Shown: piece by piece, positions 24,555 to 31,577 of the stretch | Layout of the letters: each line of letters begins with the position of its first letter | Position numbering within the stretch: the first letter of the stretch is position 1 | Assembly (NCBI GenBank): GCA_041738935.1 | Contig: JBGSOV010000008.1 | Location: forward strand, 1-42,190 | Reading direction: 5' to 3' | Source of the DNA: JBGSOV01 sp041738935 | GTDB taxonomy: Bacteria > Patescibacteriota > Gracilibacteria > CAIRYL01 > GCA-016699755 | DNA length: 42,190 nt | Program-made: the position numbers and the translations under genes | The notes under the pieces: model-generated | The model's database searches: none | What the model was told of the DNA's origin: nothing | The model's input: the letters and a program-made list of their open reading frames with translations, nothing else

Positions 24555-25802
24555 TTATTTCGATTGCTCGCGCAAAAAATCTCGGAACTTTTCGTCACCA
24601 ACGGCTTTGGAAGTAATAAACAAATCTTTGTCACCGCGCCCCGAAACATTGATGATGATATTTTGTTCGGGCGACATGGTTTTGGCGAGTTCTAATCCGG
24701 CTGCCACGGCATGAGCAGACTCGAGCGCGGGAATGATTCCTTCGTTTCTCGTGAGAGTTTTCCAAGCATTCATCGTTTGCTCGTCAGTGGCGTACGTATA
24801 TTCGACGCGCTTTTCTGCCCTCAGCCATGCATGAATTGGCGACACGCCTGTATAATCGAGTCCGGCAGAAATCGAATGGGTATCACGCATTTGTCCATCT
24901 GTGTTTTGTAAAAAAACCGACTTCATGCCGGCAGAAATTCCCACCGAGCCGCCATGTTTGCCTTCGACAAAACGCGCGGCATGTTCGTCACCATCGACAC
25001 CGCGTCCACCAGCTTCAACACCAATCAGACGCACGTCGGCTTCGTCCAGATAATGGAAAAATGCGCCAATTGCGTTACTGCCACCGCCGACACAAGCGAC
25101 AATCGCATCGGGATTTTTTTTGCCACTCAATTCGGCAAATTGACTCAACAGTTCTTCCGAAATCACCGACTGAAAAAACGCGTTCATCTTGGGGTATGGA
25201 TGCGAGCCACAGACTGTTCCGAGTAGATAATACGTATCGTAGGGATGACCGACAAGATCGCGCAAAGCTTCGTTAATCGCATCGCGCAAAGTTTGACTGC
25301 CAGCGAGCACTGGCACGACTGTCGCGCCCAAGCTTTCCATCCAAAAGACATTGGGACGTTGTCTCTCGACATCTTTGGCGCCCATATACACGACACATTC
25401 GAGCCCGAGCATGGCGCACATCGTCGCTGTCGCAAGTCCGTGTTGTCCGGCGCCGGTTTCGGCGATAATGCGGGTTTTCCCCATACGTTTGGCAAGCAGT
25501 CCTTGTCCCAAGCAATGATTCATTTTGTGAGCACCGGTATGGACAAGTCCTTCGTTTTTGAGATAAATATTCGCGCCCCCAATTTGTTGGCTCAAATTTT
25601 TGGCAAAGTGCAGCGGTGTAGGACGCCCGGTGTATTGGTGTTGCAAATTTGTTAGTTCTTTCACAAAAGTGGCATCGCTGCGAGCAGCTTCAAAAGCGGC
25701 GCTTAGCTCTTGCATAATTGGGAGTAGCATTTCGGAAACATACATTCCACCAAACTCACCAAAGTGTCCGTCTGATTCCAAAATCGCTTTTCGATATGGC
25801 AT
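24555..25802 (-). CDS. trpB: Tryptophan synthase beta chain (orphan TrpB)
   Basis: A ~415-aa PLP enzyme that condenses indole with serine. Conserved features are 'HFGEFGGMYVSEML' at the N-terminus, the PLP lysine in 'HTGAHKMNHCLGQ' (Lys93 from the chosen start), the catalytic Glu in 'AETGAGQHGLATATMCAMLG', 'GGGSNAIGAFFHYL' for phosphate binding, 'EGIIPALESAHA' and 'SGRGDKD'. The segment normally KREDLNHTGAHKINN reads 'KNEGLVHTGAHKMNH', so the enzyme is a divergent TrpB1. ATG 25802 gives a standard N-terminus; 25853 would add 17 residues. No trpA or other trp gene is nearby, so it may use external or salvaged indole, or have another beta-replacement role. Confidence 0.92.
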   Translation of the reverse strand: MPYRKAILESDGHFGEFGGMYVSEMLLPIMQELSAAFEAARSDATFVKELTNLQHQYTGRPTPLHFAKNLSQQIGGANIYLKNEGLVHTGAHKMNHCLGQGLLAKRMGKTRIIAETGAGQHGLATATMCAMLGLECVVYMGAKDVERQRPNVFWMESLGATVVPVLAGSQTLRDAINEALRDLVGHPYDTYYLLGTVCGSHPYPKMNAFFQSVISEELLSQFAELSGKKNPDAIVACVGGGSNAIGAFFHYLDEADVRLIGVEAGGRGVDGDEHAARFVEGKHGGSVGISAGMKSVFLQNTDGQMRDTHSISAGLDYTGVSPIHAWLRAEKRVEYTYATDEQTMNAWKTLTRNEGIIPALESAHAVAAGLELAKTMSPEQNIIINVSGRGDKDLFITSKAVGDEKFRDFLREQSK

Positions 25803-25879
25803 ATATCCCAAAGAAAGTATTTTAATTTTGCCGCATTTTATCGCTTCCGCCAACTAAATCTCTGCTCGGAAAAACATTC

Positions 25880-26926
25880 TTATTCTCGCGCTGCCAATTG
25901 TCCGCAGGCGCCGCCCATTTTTTGTCCATAAATGGCGCGAATGGTCGAAGTAATCTGGTAGTTGGTTTCTAGATATTCTTGCAGTTGGCGCACATCACTT
26001 GTGCTTGGCTTGGTGTAGGCGATACGACTAGGGCCCGGATTCCATGGAATAAAATTAACATGTGCGCTGCGTCCGCGCAGCAATATGCCAAGCGCATCCA
26101 TTTGCTCTTTGGTATCATTGACGCCCGGCAACACCGTCCATTCATAAAACACTCGTCTGCCGGTTTTGGCGACAAATTCATCGAGTGCGGCAAAAAGTTT
26201 TTTGAGCGGAAAACCCTTGTTTGTCGGCACGATTTGATCACGCACTTCGTCCGTGGCAGCATGCAGCGAAACCGCGAGATTTGGCAAACGTGGAAGTTGC
26301 AAAAATTTGGGAATATTGACAGCGATTCCGACGGTCGAAACGGTGATATGACGCACGCCGAGATTCATCGCCTCTGGTGTTTCGAAGACTTCGATGGCTT
26401 TGGCGACATTGGCAAAATTAAGCAGTGGCTCGCCCATGCCCATGAAGACGATATTCCGTACGCGAAATTCGGGTTCGACAGTGGTAAGATTCCATTTTTC
26501 GTCTGGATTTTTTGCTTGCCAACGCGCTTTGAGAATTCGCGCAAAAGCCAGTGCCTGCTCCACGATTTCGCGGTCGGTCAAATGTCGCGTAAAGCCCAAT
26601 TTGCCAGTTGAGCAAAAGCTGCAATCTGCCGCGCAACCGACTTGACTACTGACACAAACAGTATTTCTGCCAGTGTGTTTCATCAAGACTGCTTCGGCGC
26701 GTTTGCCGTCCAAAAATTCGATTAACAACTTTTCGGTATCTGGTGATTGGCGATGCGACACGATTTTAAAACTATCGAAAGGCGTTTGTGCTGCTATTTT
26801 TTCTTTGAGCTCTTTCGGAAAAACCGAGATTTCGTCAAAACTACTCACAAACTCGCGAAAAAGCGCATGATAGAGCTGCTTTTTACGAAAATTTGGTTCG
26901 CCGTCAAGCCACGCGTCTGGATACAT
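25880..26926 (-). CDS. rlmN: Dual-specificity rRNA/tRNA (adenine C2) methyltransferase RlmN
   Basis: A 348-aa radical SAM enzyme. The cluster motif CxxxCxxC is at Cys98, Cys102 and Cys105 ('VGCAADCSFC'). 'NIVFMGMGEPLLNFANV' follows, then 'GVRHITVSTVGIAVNIPK' and 'LAVSLHAATDEVRDQIVP'. The C-terminal cysteine that forms the covalent RNA intermediate is in 'GQKMGGACGQLAARE'. RlmN methylates C2 of A2503 in 23S rRNA and A37 of some tRNAs. The start at 26926 matches the family. It precedes trpB on the same strand with a 77-bp gap. Confidence 0.96.
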   Translation of the reverse strand: MYPDAWLDGEPNFRKKQLYHALFREFVSSFDEISVFPKELKEKIAAQTPFDSFKIVSHRQSPDTEKLLIEFLDGKRAEAVLMKHTGRNTVCVSSQVGCAADCSFCSTGKLGFTRHLTDREIVEQALAFARILKARWQAKNPDEKWNLTTVEPEFRVRNIVFMGMGEPLLNFANVAKAIEVFETPEAMNLGVRHITVSTVGIAVNIPKFLQLPRLPNLAVSLHAATDEVRDQIVPTNKGFPLKKLFAALDEFVAKTGRRVFYEWTVLPGVNDTKEQMDALGILLRGRSAHVNFIPWNPGPSRIAYTKPSTSDVRQLQEYLETNYQITSTIRAIYGQKMGGACGQLAARE

Positions 26927-26988
26927 TTCTCAATAAAAATTTGTCCGAGATTGGAGCATAAAAGAATCTTAGTCATTTGTACACAAAC

Positions 26989-27017
26989 TTGACAAATTTT
27001 ACGAACGATATTAGATT
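26989..27017 (+). promoter_or_regulatory. Strong sigma-70-type promoter of small gene
   Basis: A perfect TTGACA at 26989-26994, a 17-nt spacer and TAGATT at 27012-27017. It points toward the 57-aa gene at 27044, leaving a leader of about 20 bases. Confidence 0.6.
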
Positions 27018-27043
27018 ATGACTCTTGATTTTTTTATTTATCA

Positions 27044-27217
27044 ATGTGTGATATAAAGCATTCTCCAGATACATTGCGTACCGATACTTTTTCTTACGGA
27101 AAAGAGCCTGCTTTTAGCGATCCGGCATTTGAACGAATTATTACACATACTTCTGAAACAGGTCTAAGTGCTACAAAATTGTTGCAAGAAGAGGTTCTCG
27201 CTAAACAAGAAAAATAA
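27044..27217 (+). CDS. 57-aa hypothetical protein
   Basis: A small gene between two minus-strand genes. It runs from ATG 27044 to TAA 27217 and encodes a polar, soluble 57-aa product beginning 'MCDIKHSPDTLRTDTFSYGK' and ending with a helix-like 'SATKLLQEEVLAKQEK'. No family is recognised. Support comes from the promoter just upstream (TTGACA-N17-TAGATT) and from the frame filling the gap between rlmN and sulP, both read in the opposite direction. No Shine-Dalgarno site is visible. The 'AFERIITHTSETGLSATKLL' segment hints at a small helical, antitoxin- or CopG-like fold, but this is speculation. Confidence 0.5.
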   Translation: MCDIKHSPDTLRTDTFSYGKEPAFSDPAFERIITHTSETGLSATKLLQEEVLAKQEK

Positions 27218-27226
27218 ACTTTTTGC

Positions 27227-28582
27227 TTATCGCTCGTCCGCAAAGCCTTCGGTTTCGATTTGTGATTTGAGGTCGCGCATAGGTATCTGGCGAAACAAAA
27301 CTTTGTTATGCAGATAAAAAATCGCAGTAAAAACGCCTACCGCCATATTGAGGTCGAAAAAAACCGTCACAGCAGTTGTTCCGAGTATCATCAGTAATTC
27401 CCTGTTCGTGACGAATATTTTTTCGTCATCGTGTCGTGAGAAAAAATTATTGAATAGTTTTGTCGACATTTGGCGAAGTTCTTTGGCGTACAGTCGTAGC
27501 GGCAACCAGTCAAAGACATCATAGCCAACTTTGAGCAAAATACCCGCAAAAACTGCTTGTGGAATCATGCTGACGATATCTTGAAACACAATCATTTCGA
27601 CCAAAGCAAAGACACCCACCATGATGCCAGCAAGGCGCATTGTGGCGTTTTCCCTCACAATAAGTACCGAACGAATGGTGGCTTGCGCACCAGGAATACC
27701 GCCAACAAAAGCAACAATACTATTCGAAAGTCCTTGAGCAATCAACTCTTTGTTATTGCGAGTTTTTTCTTTCGTCATTTTGTCGATGACGAGCGCCGTC
27801 ATCAGTGAATCCAAATATCCCAAAATCGCCAATTGCAACGCAAATGGCAAAACGGCAAAAAAGATTTTTGGCGACCATTCTGTCGGAAATTGCGTGCTCA
27901 AAAGCGTTGCCACATCACCAAAACTTTTCAGCGACGAAGCGAGTGCGACACGTTCGACGAGTGGAAAAAAAATCGCTGCGATAACCGTCAGCAAAATGAG
28001 TGTCACGAGTGTTCCAGAAAGCAGTCCTGCAATGCGCGGAAAGATTTTTTTGATTACAAAGTTAGCGCCAAAAACCAGTCCACAAGCAGCAAGCATCAGC
28101 GCAATATTTTGCCACAACGGACCCGCGATTGCAGTTTTGCCAGCAAGACCAAAGATACGCTTGATCTGATCAAGCCAAATAATAATGGCAATGCCGTTCA
28201 TAAAGCCAGATATCACAACATTAGGAATGAGCGTGACATATTTGCCTAAGCGCAAAATCCCAAAGACAATCATAAAAACTCCGCCCAGCAAGATTCCCAA
28301 ATTGATAAAATGATCGGCGTTTGTGCCAAGAAGCGCGCTTTGGTCAAAGGCAGTCGCGACGAGCACCGCCGTCACCGCTGTCATTGGACCTGTCGGACCC
28401 GAGCACTGAATGCGCGTTCCGCCAAAAGCCGAAGTCACAAAAGCAATGAGCGCCGCCGAGAGCATACCGGCAAAAGCGCCGCGTCCGGACAAAATCCCAA
28501 AGGCTGCCCCGAGGCTGAGGGCGACAAAGCTCACCGTCAAGCCCGCCATAATATTGGGAATGATTTTGTTGTGCGGTTTCAT
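27227..28582 (-). CDS. SulP/SLC26-type anion transporter lacking STAS domain
   Basis: A ~451-aa transporter with 12-14 hydrophobic helices. 'MAGLTVSFVALSLGAAFGIL' begins the fold, 'GTRIQCSGPTGPMTAVTAVL' is the conserved substrate-site region of SulP proteins, and 'GLSNSIVAFVGGIPGAQATI' is the repeat-related second site. SulP family members carry sulfate, bicarbonate or dicarboxylates. The protein ends after a short tail, whereas most SulP proteins continue with a cytoplasmic STAS domain of ~100 aa, absent here. ATG 28582 was chosen because it places few residues before TM1; the more upstream start (28687) adds an unlikely hydrophobic extension. Confidence 0.88.
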   Translation of the reverse strand: MKPHNKIIPNIMAGLTVSFVALSLGAAFGILSGRGAFAGMLSAALIAFVTSAFGGTRIQCSGPTGPMTAVTAVLVATAFDQSALLGTNADHFINLGILLGGVFMIVFGILRLGKYVTLIPNVVISGFMNGIAIIIWLDQIKRIFGLAGKTAIAGPLWQNIALMLAACGLVFGANFVIKKIFPRIAGLLSGTLVTLILLTVIAAIFFPLVERVALASSLKSFGDVATLLSTQFPTEWSPKIFFAVLPFALQLAILGYLDSLMTALVIDKMTKEKTRNNKELIAQGLSNSIVAFVGGIPGAQATIRSVLIVRENATMRLAGIMVGVFALVEMIVFQDIVSMIPQAVFAGILLKVGYDVFDWLPLRLYAKELRQMSTKLFNNFFSRHDDEKIFVTNRELLMILGTTAVTVFFDLNMAVGVFTAIFYLHNKVLFRQIPMRDLKSQIETEGFADER

Positions 28583-28737
28583 GCACATGAGAAAAAATAT
28601 TTTTTGCGCCAGCATCAAGCAGCACAAAATAAAAACACGCCTACTGTATGCGCATTTTGGTTGAGATGCAATTTTTTTTGATTTCACTTGTTTCCTCAGC
28701 TGGAGATTGAAATAATGATAGATGTTTTTCTAAAGAG

Positions 28738-29205
28738 ATAAAAATTATTCTTATCACTCCCGGCAAAATCAAACATACTTTTTTTGCGTCAGCAGAAGCC
28801 GAATTTGCAAACCGCATTGCCAAATTTTTCCCATTTTCTACGATTGAAGTGAAGGAAGAACCAATTGTAAAAGGCAGCAACGAGCACACCATTCGCGAAA
28901 AAGAAGCAGTGCAGCTTTCTGCTAAAATTCCACCCCAAAATCTTATTGTTGCGCTCGACAAAAGCGGCAAGGTACTTGATTCCGAGCAGTTCGCTGTTAT
29001 GATTTCGCGCTGGGAAGCAAGCGGCAAAGATATTACTTTGGTCATCGGTGGCGCATTGGGATTGGCAGATTCGGTTTTGGACAAAGCGGCAGAAACAATC
29101 TCGCTGGGAAAAATGACATTTACTCAAGACTTGGCGCGCGTTGTTTTGCTCGAACAGCTTTTTCGCGGCTTTACAATTCTGCGTGGTTTGCCATTCCACA
29201 AATAA
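28738..29205 (+). CDS. rlmH: 23S rRNA pseudouridine1915 N3-methyltransferase RlmH (ATA start)
   Basis: A SPOUT methyltransferase acting on pseudouridine 1915 in helix 69 of 23S rRNA. Read from 28738 the protein is 155 aa, the same length as E. coli RlmH, and begins [I/M]KIILITPGK, matching the family's MK-x-x-x-I-x-x-G-K. The SAM-binding knot is 'DITLVIGGALGLADSVLDKA' followed by 'LGKMTFTQDLARVVLLEQLF', and the end 'RAxxIxxGxPYHK' appears as 'RGFTILRGLPFHK'. The frame is open only from the TGA at 28708 and holds no ATG, GTG or TTG before residue ~38, so the start codon appears to be ATA at 28738. An ATG at 28849 would remove a quarter of the fold. Confidence 0.9.
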   Translation: MKIILITPGKIKHTFFASAEAEFANRIAKFFPFSTIEVKEEPIVKGSNEHTIREKEAVQLSAKIPPQNLIVALDKSGKVLDSEQFAVMISRWEASGKDITLVIGGALGLADSVLDKAAETISLGKMTFTQDLARVVLLEQLFRGFTILRGLPFHK

Positions 29206-29320
29206 AAAGCATCCTGATTTTATTCCATTTTTTGCTCGCAGTATTTAAAGTCCGCAAGAATCTAAAAAAGGTTGCACAGAAGCGGCAACTCATGCGAAAA
29301 TCTTTTGTGTGCAATAGCGA

Positions 29321-29395
29321 GCGGGTATAGCTCAGTTGGTAGAGTCCCGGCCTTCCAAGCCGGTCGCACGGGTTCGAGCCCCGTTACCCGCTCCA
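29321..29395 (+). tRNA. tRNA-Gly (TCC)
   Basis: Acceptor GCGGGTA/TACCCGC, discriminator T, encoded CCA at 29393-29395. Anticodon stem CCGGC/GCCGG with loop CTTCCAA gives anticodon TCC. The T-arm ACGGGTTCGAGCCCCGT is standard. Confidence 0.97.
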
Positions 29396-29444
29396 CCTTT
29401 GTACGTAACGCGGCAAAAGCAGTTTCGCTTTCTCTCTCCGCAAC

Positions 29445-30005
29445 ATGGAAATCAATCTAACTTGGGATCTCTTTATACTGGTGTTTTTCTTTATCATCGT
29501 GGCATACAGTGTCATGATTGGCAAAGACCAGACGATCAAAGTGATCTTAAGTTCGTACGTGGCGATTTTGACGAGTGACGCCATCGGCAATATGTTGCAG
29601 CGCGCCGTGGCTGGTGGAACCAGTGTCTCGGCAGTAATCAATATTCCATCCGAAAGTAAGTTGGTAATTTTGTCGAAGATTTTAATCTTTGTTTTACTAA
29701 CTGTGGCACTGACGACGCGCGGTGCTTTTGAAATTGTGATTTCTGATGAAAAGTCTCCCTTCATGCGAGTAATGATGCTTGTTGCTTACGGAATTCTTTC
29801 TGCGGGACTGATTGTCTCGACGATTTTGGTGTATATTTCGGGCGCGTCGCTCATTTCTTCTTCTAGCTTTTTTGCTGCCAATCCGATTCAAGAAATCGCC
29901 GAAGGTAGTCGCCTTGTCCAAATGATGGTCAGTAATTACGCGATTTGGTTTTCGCTGCCGGCGCTCGCATTCGTCGTTTCGAGCTTGTTTGGGAGAGAAG
30001 ATTGA
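29445..30005 (+). CDS. Hypothetical four-helix membrane protein
   Basis: A 186-aa protein with about four or five hydrophobic segments: 'LFILVFFFIIVAYSVMI', 'KLVILSKILIFVLLTVAL', 'MMLVAYGILSAGLIVSTILV' and 'YAIWFSLPALAFVVSSLF'. A conserved-looking hydrophilic stretch, 'GKDQTIKVILSSYVAILTSD', lies between the first two. The layout faintly recalls CvpA-like proteins, but I cannot assign a family. It sits between tRNA-Gly and tRNA-Lys on the same strand, starting 50 bases after the tRNA-Gly CCA. Confidence 0.75.
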   Translation: MEINLTWDLFILVFFFIIVAYSVMIGKDQTIKVILSSYVAILTSDAIGNMLQRAVAGGTSVSAVINIPSESKLVILSKILIFVLLTVALTTRGAFEIVISDEKSPFMRVMMLVAYGILSAGLIVSTILVYISGASLISSSSFFAANPIQEIAEGSRLVQMMVSNYAIWFSLPALAFVVSSLFGRED

Positions 30006-30169
30006 TGCTGTATATTTCGTAAAAACCGCAGAAGTAAAAATCAAAATCCTCTCAACAATTCAACTTGCAAAACAAATCCGCTCTGGGGTAGTATCCTTTG
30101 GCATTTCTTCGCCATGGGCGCAGAAAACTTCGTTCTTTGTCTCATCGTTTCGTCTTCATTTCTTCACGC

Positions 30170-30244
30170 GGGTGAGTAGCTCAGCGGTAGAGCAGTGGCC
30201 TTTTAAGCCATTGGCCGTGGGTTCGAATCCCACCTCACCCACCA
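30170..30244 (+). tRNA. tRNA-Lys (TTT)
   Basis: Acceptor GGGTGAG/CTCACCC, discriminator A, encoded CCA at 30242-30244. Anticodon stem GTGGC/GCCAT with loop CTTTTAA gives anticodon TTT. The D-arm (GCTCAGCGGTAGAGC) and T-arm are standard. Confidence 0.97.
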
Positions 30245-30295
30245 CTTCTTCATTTGTGTATCGCCCCCAAATCCAAATATGGGCGAATCTCCTGC

Positions 30296-30370
30296 GCCGC
30301 CATCGTCTAGTGGTTAGGACGCCGGGTTCTCATCCCGGTAACAGGGGTTCGATTCCCCTTGGCGGTACCA
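30296..30370 (+). tRNA. tRNA-Glu (CTC)
   Basis: Acceptor GCCGCCA/TGGCGGT (one G-U pair), discriminator A, encoded CCA at 30368-30370. Anticodon stem CCGGG/CCCGG encloses the loop TTCTCAT, giving anticodon CTC (reads GAG). The D-arm GTCTAGTGGTTAGGAC and T-arm AGGGG/CCCCT are typical of tRNA-Glu. It follows tRNA-Lys after 51 bases, so the two may be one transcript. Confidence 0.95.
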
Positions 30371-30431
30371 GCCATCTTCATATTCTTGTGCACAAAACCA
30401 ATACTTGCTCTTTATTTTTTGGGAAGATTTT

Positions 30432-31025
30432 TTAGAGATTATCAATTGCCGCTGTTGCTAACAAAGTTCTGAGCGGAGCAAAGCATTTGCGATGAATAGC
30501 ACAATATTTTCCCGCAGTAATCAACTCGTAATGCATTTTGACGCCATAGCCTTTGTGCTTATCAAAACAAAATTCGGGAAACTCGAGCGCGAGCGCTTGC
30601 ATCAGGTTATCGCGCGTGACTTTGGCAACAATACTGGCTGCGGAAATTTCGGCAAAAAGTGAGTCGCCACTAACAAATTGTTCTGCCGGAATCGTAAAAC
30701 AAAATCCATCACAACCATCAATATGCAAAAGCTCCGGCACTTTTGTGAGGCTCGCGACTGCGTGTTGCATCGCCAGTTCGGTCGCTTTTTTGATACCAAG
30801 TGCATCGATTTCGGTGTGACTCGCTGTGCCGATTCCATAGCAGCAGTGCTTTGTAATCCAGTCGAATGCCAATTGGCGTTTTTTTGCCGACAAGATTTTA
30901 GAATCCTTTAGCAGGGCTTTTGGATATTTGTTGGGCAAAATCACCGCAGCGGCAACAACTGGTCCCGCCAAGCAACCGCGCCCCGCTTCGTCGACGCCAG
31001 CGATGATTTTTTTCTTTTTCATCAC
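30432..31025 (-). CDS. rnhB: Ribonuclease HII
   Basis: A 197-aa enzyme that cleaves RNA in RNA-DNA hybrids and starts removal of misincorporated ribonucleotides. 'IIAGVDEAGRGCLAGPVVAA' contains the first two metal ligands (Asp12, Glu13 from the first Met). 'LKDSKILSAKKRQ' follows, then 'LLHIDGCDGF' with the third acidic residue and 'AEISAASIVAKVTRD' with the last. The C-terminal 'FDKHKGYGVKMHYELI' is the RNase HII-specific motif. The first two codons are both ATG; either may be used. It is convergent with tRNA-Glu. Confidence 0.96.
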   Translation of the reverse strand: MMKKKKIIAGVDEAGRGCLAGPVVAAAVILPNKYPKALLKDSKILSAKKRQLAFDWITKHCCYGIGTASHTEIDALGIKKATELAMQHAVASLTKVPELLHIDGCDGFCFTIPAEQFVSGDSLFAEISAASIVAKVTRDNLMQALALEFPEFCFDKHKGYGVKMHYELITAGKYCAIHRKCFAPLRTLLATAAIDNL

Positions 31026-31136
31026 ACGTTAATACTTTAGAAAAGTTGCAAAAATTGCGCGCATACAAAATACGATAAAGGAAGGTTGCATTTTTTTGTG
31101 CAAAGCTCGAAAATTGTTATACCGATTTTTGTAATA

Positions 31137-31394
31137 ATGACCAACAAAAAGACACTTGTGACCGGCGATATGACTGTCCAAGAAATCGTCGATCTGTACC
31201 CGATGACGGTCGAAGTCTTGACCGAATGGGGACTGGGCTGCTCGACGTGCCACATTGGCGCGATCGAAACAATCGAAGAAGGCGCGTTTGCACATGGTTT
31301 TACCGAAGAAGAAGTCGGCGAGATTATCCACGACCTCAACGAGATTGCAATTGAAAATGCCGAGTTCAAAAAAGAACAACCTGAAGCTGCTTAG
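31137..31394 (+). CDS. DUF1858 domain protein
   Basis: An 85-aa soluble protein nearly filled by a DUF1858 domain: 'LVTGDMTVQEIVDLYPMTVEVLTEWGLGCSTCHIGAIETIEEGAFAHGF' spans its length, with the paired cysteines in CSTC that could bind metal or form a redox disulfide. DUF1858 proteins are often found near hybrid-cluster or sulfur/redox genes, but no such neighbour exists here. ATG 31137 gives the usual short N-terminus; 31086 would add 17 unlikely hydrophobic residues. Confidence 0.85.
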   Translation: MTNKKTLVTGDMTVQEIVDLYPMTVEVLTEWGLGCSTCHIGAIETIEEGAFAHGFTEEEVGEIIHDLNEIAIENAEFKKEQPEAA

Positions 31395-31425
31395 GTGTGG
31401 AGCAAGCGGCGCGGGTACTTTTTGA

Positions 31426-31442
31426 TGCGCATGCGGCGCATA
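31426..31442. other. Short GC-rich hairpin
   Basis: ATGCGC/GCGCAT stem around a 5-nt loop, 32 bases after the DUF1858 stop. No U-tract follows, so it is at most a weak or Rho-type end signal. Confidence 0.3.
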
Positions 31443-31577
31443 TGGGAGAATAGCCATCAAAACCTTTGCATCAGCAGCATATGCCGATAATTGATTTTTG
31501 AGCGTAAGTTCTTGAAAAAAAACACCTTGCAAAATATGATTATAAAATAGTATTGTGACCGCATATTTTCATTCACA

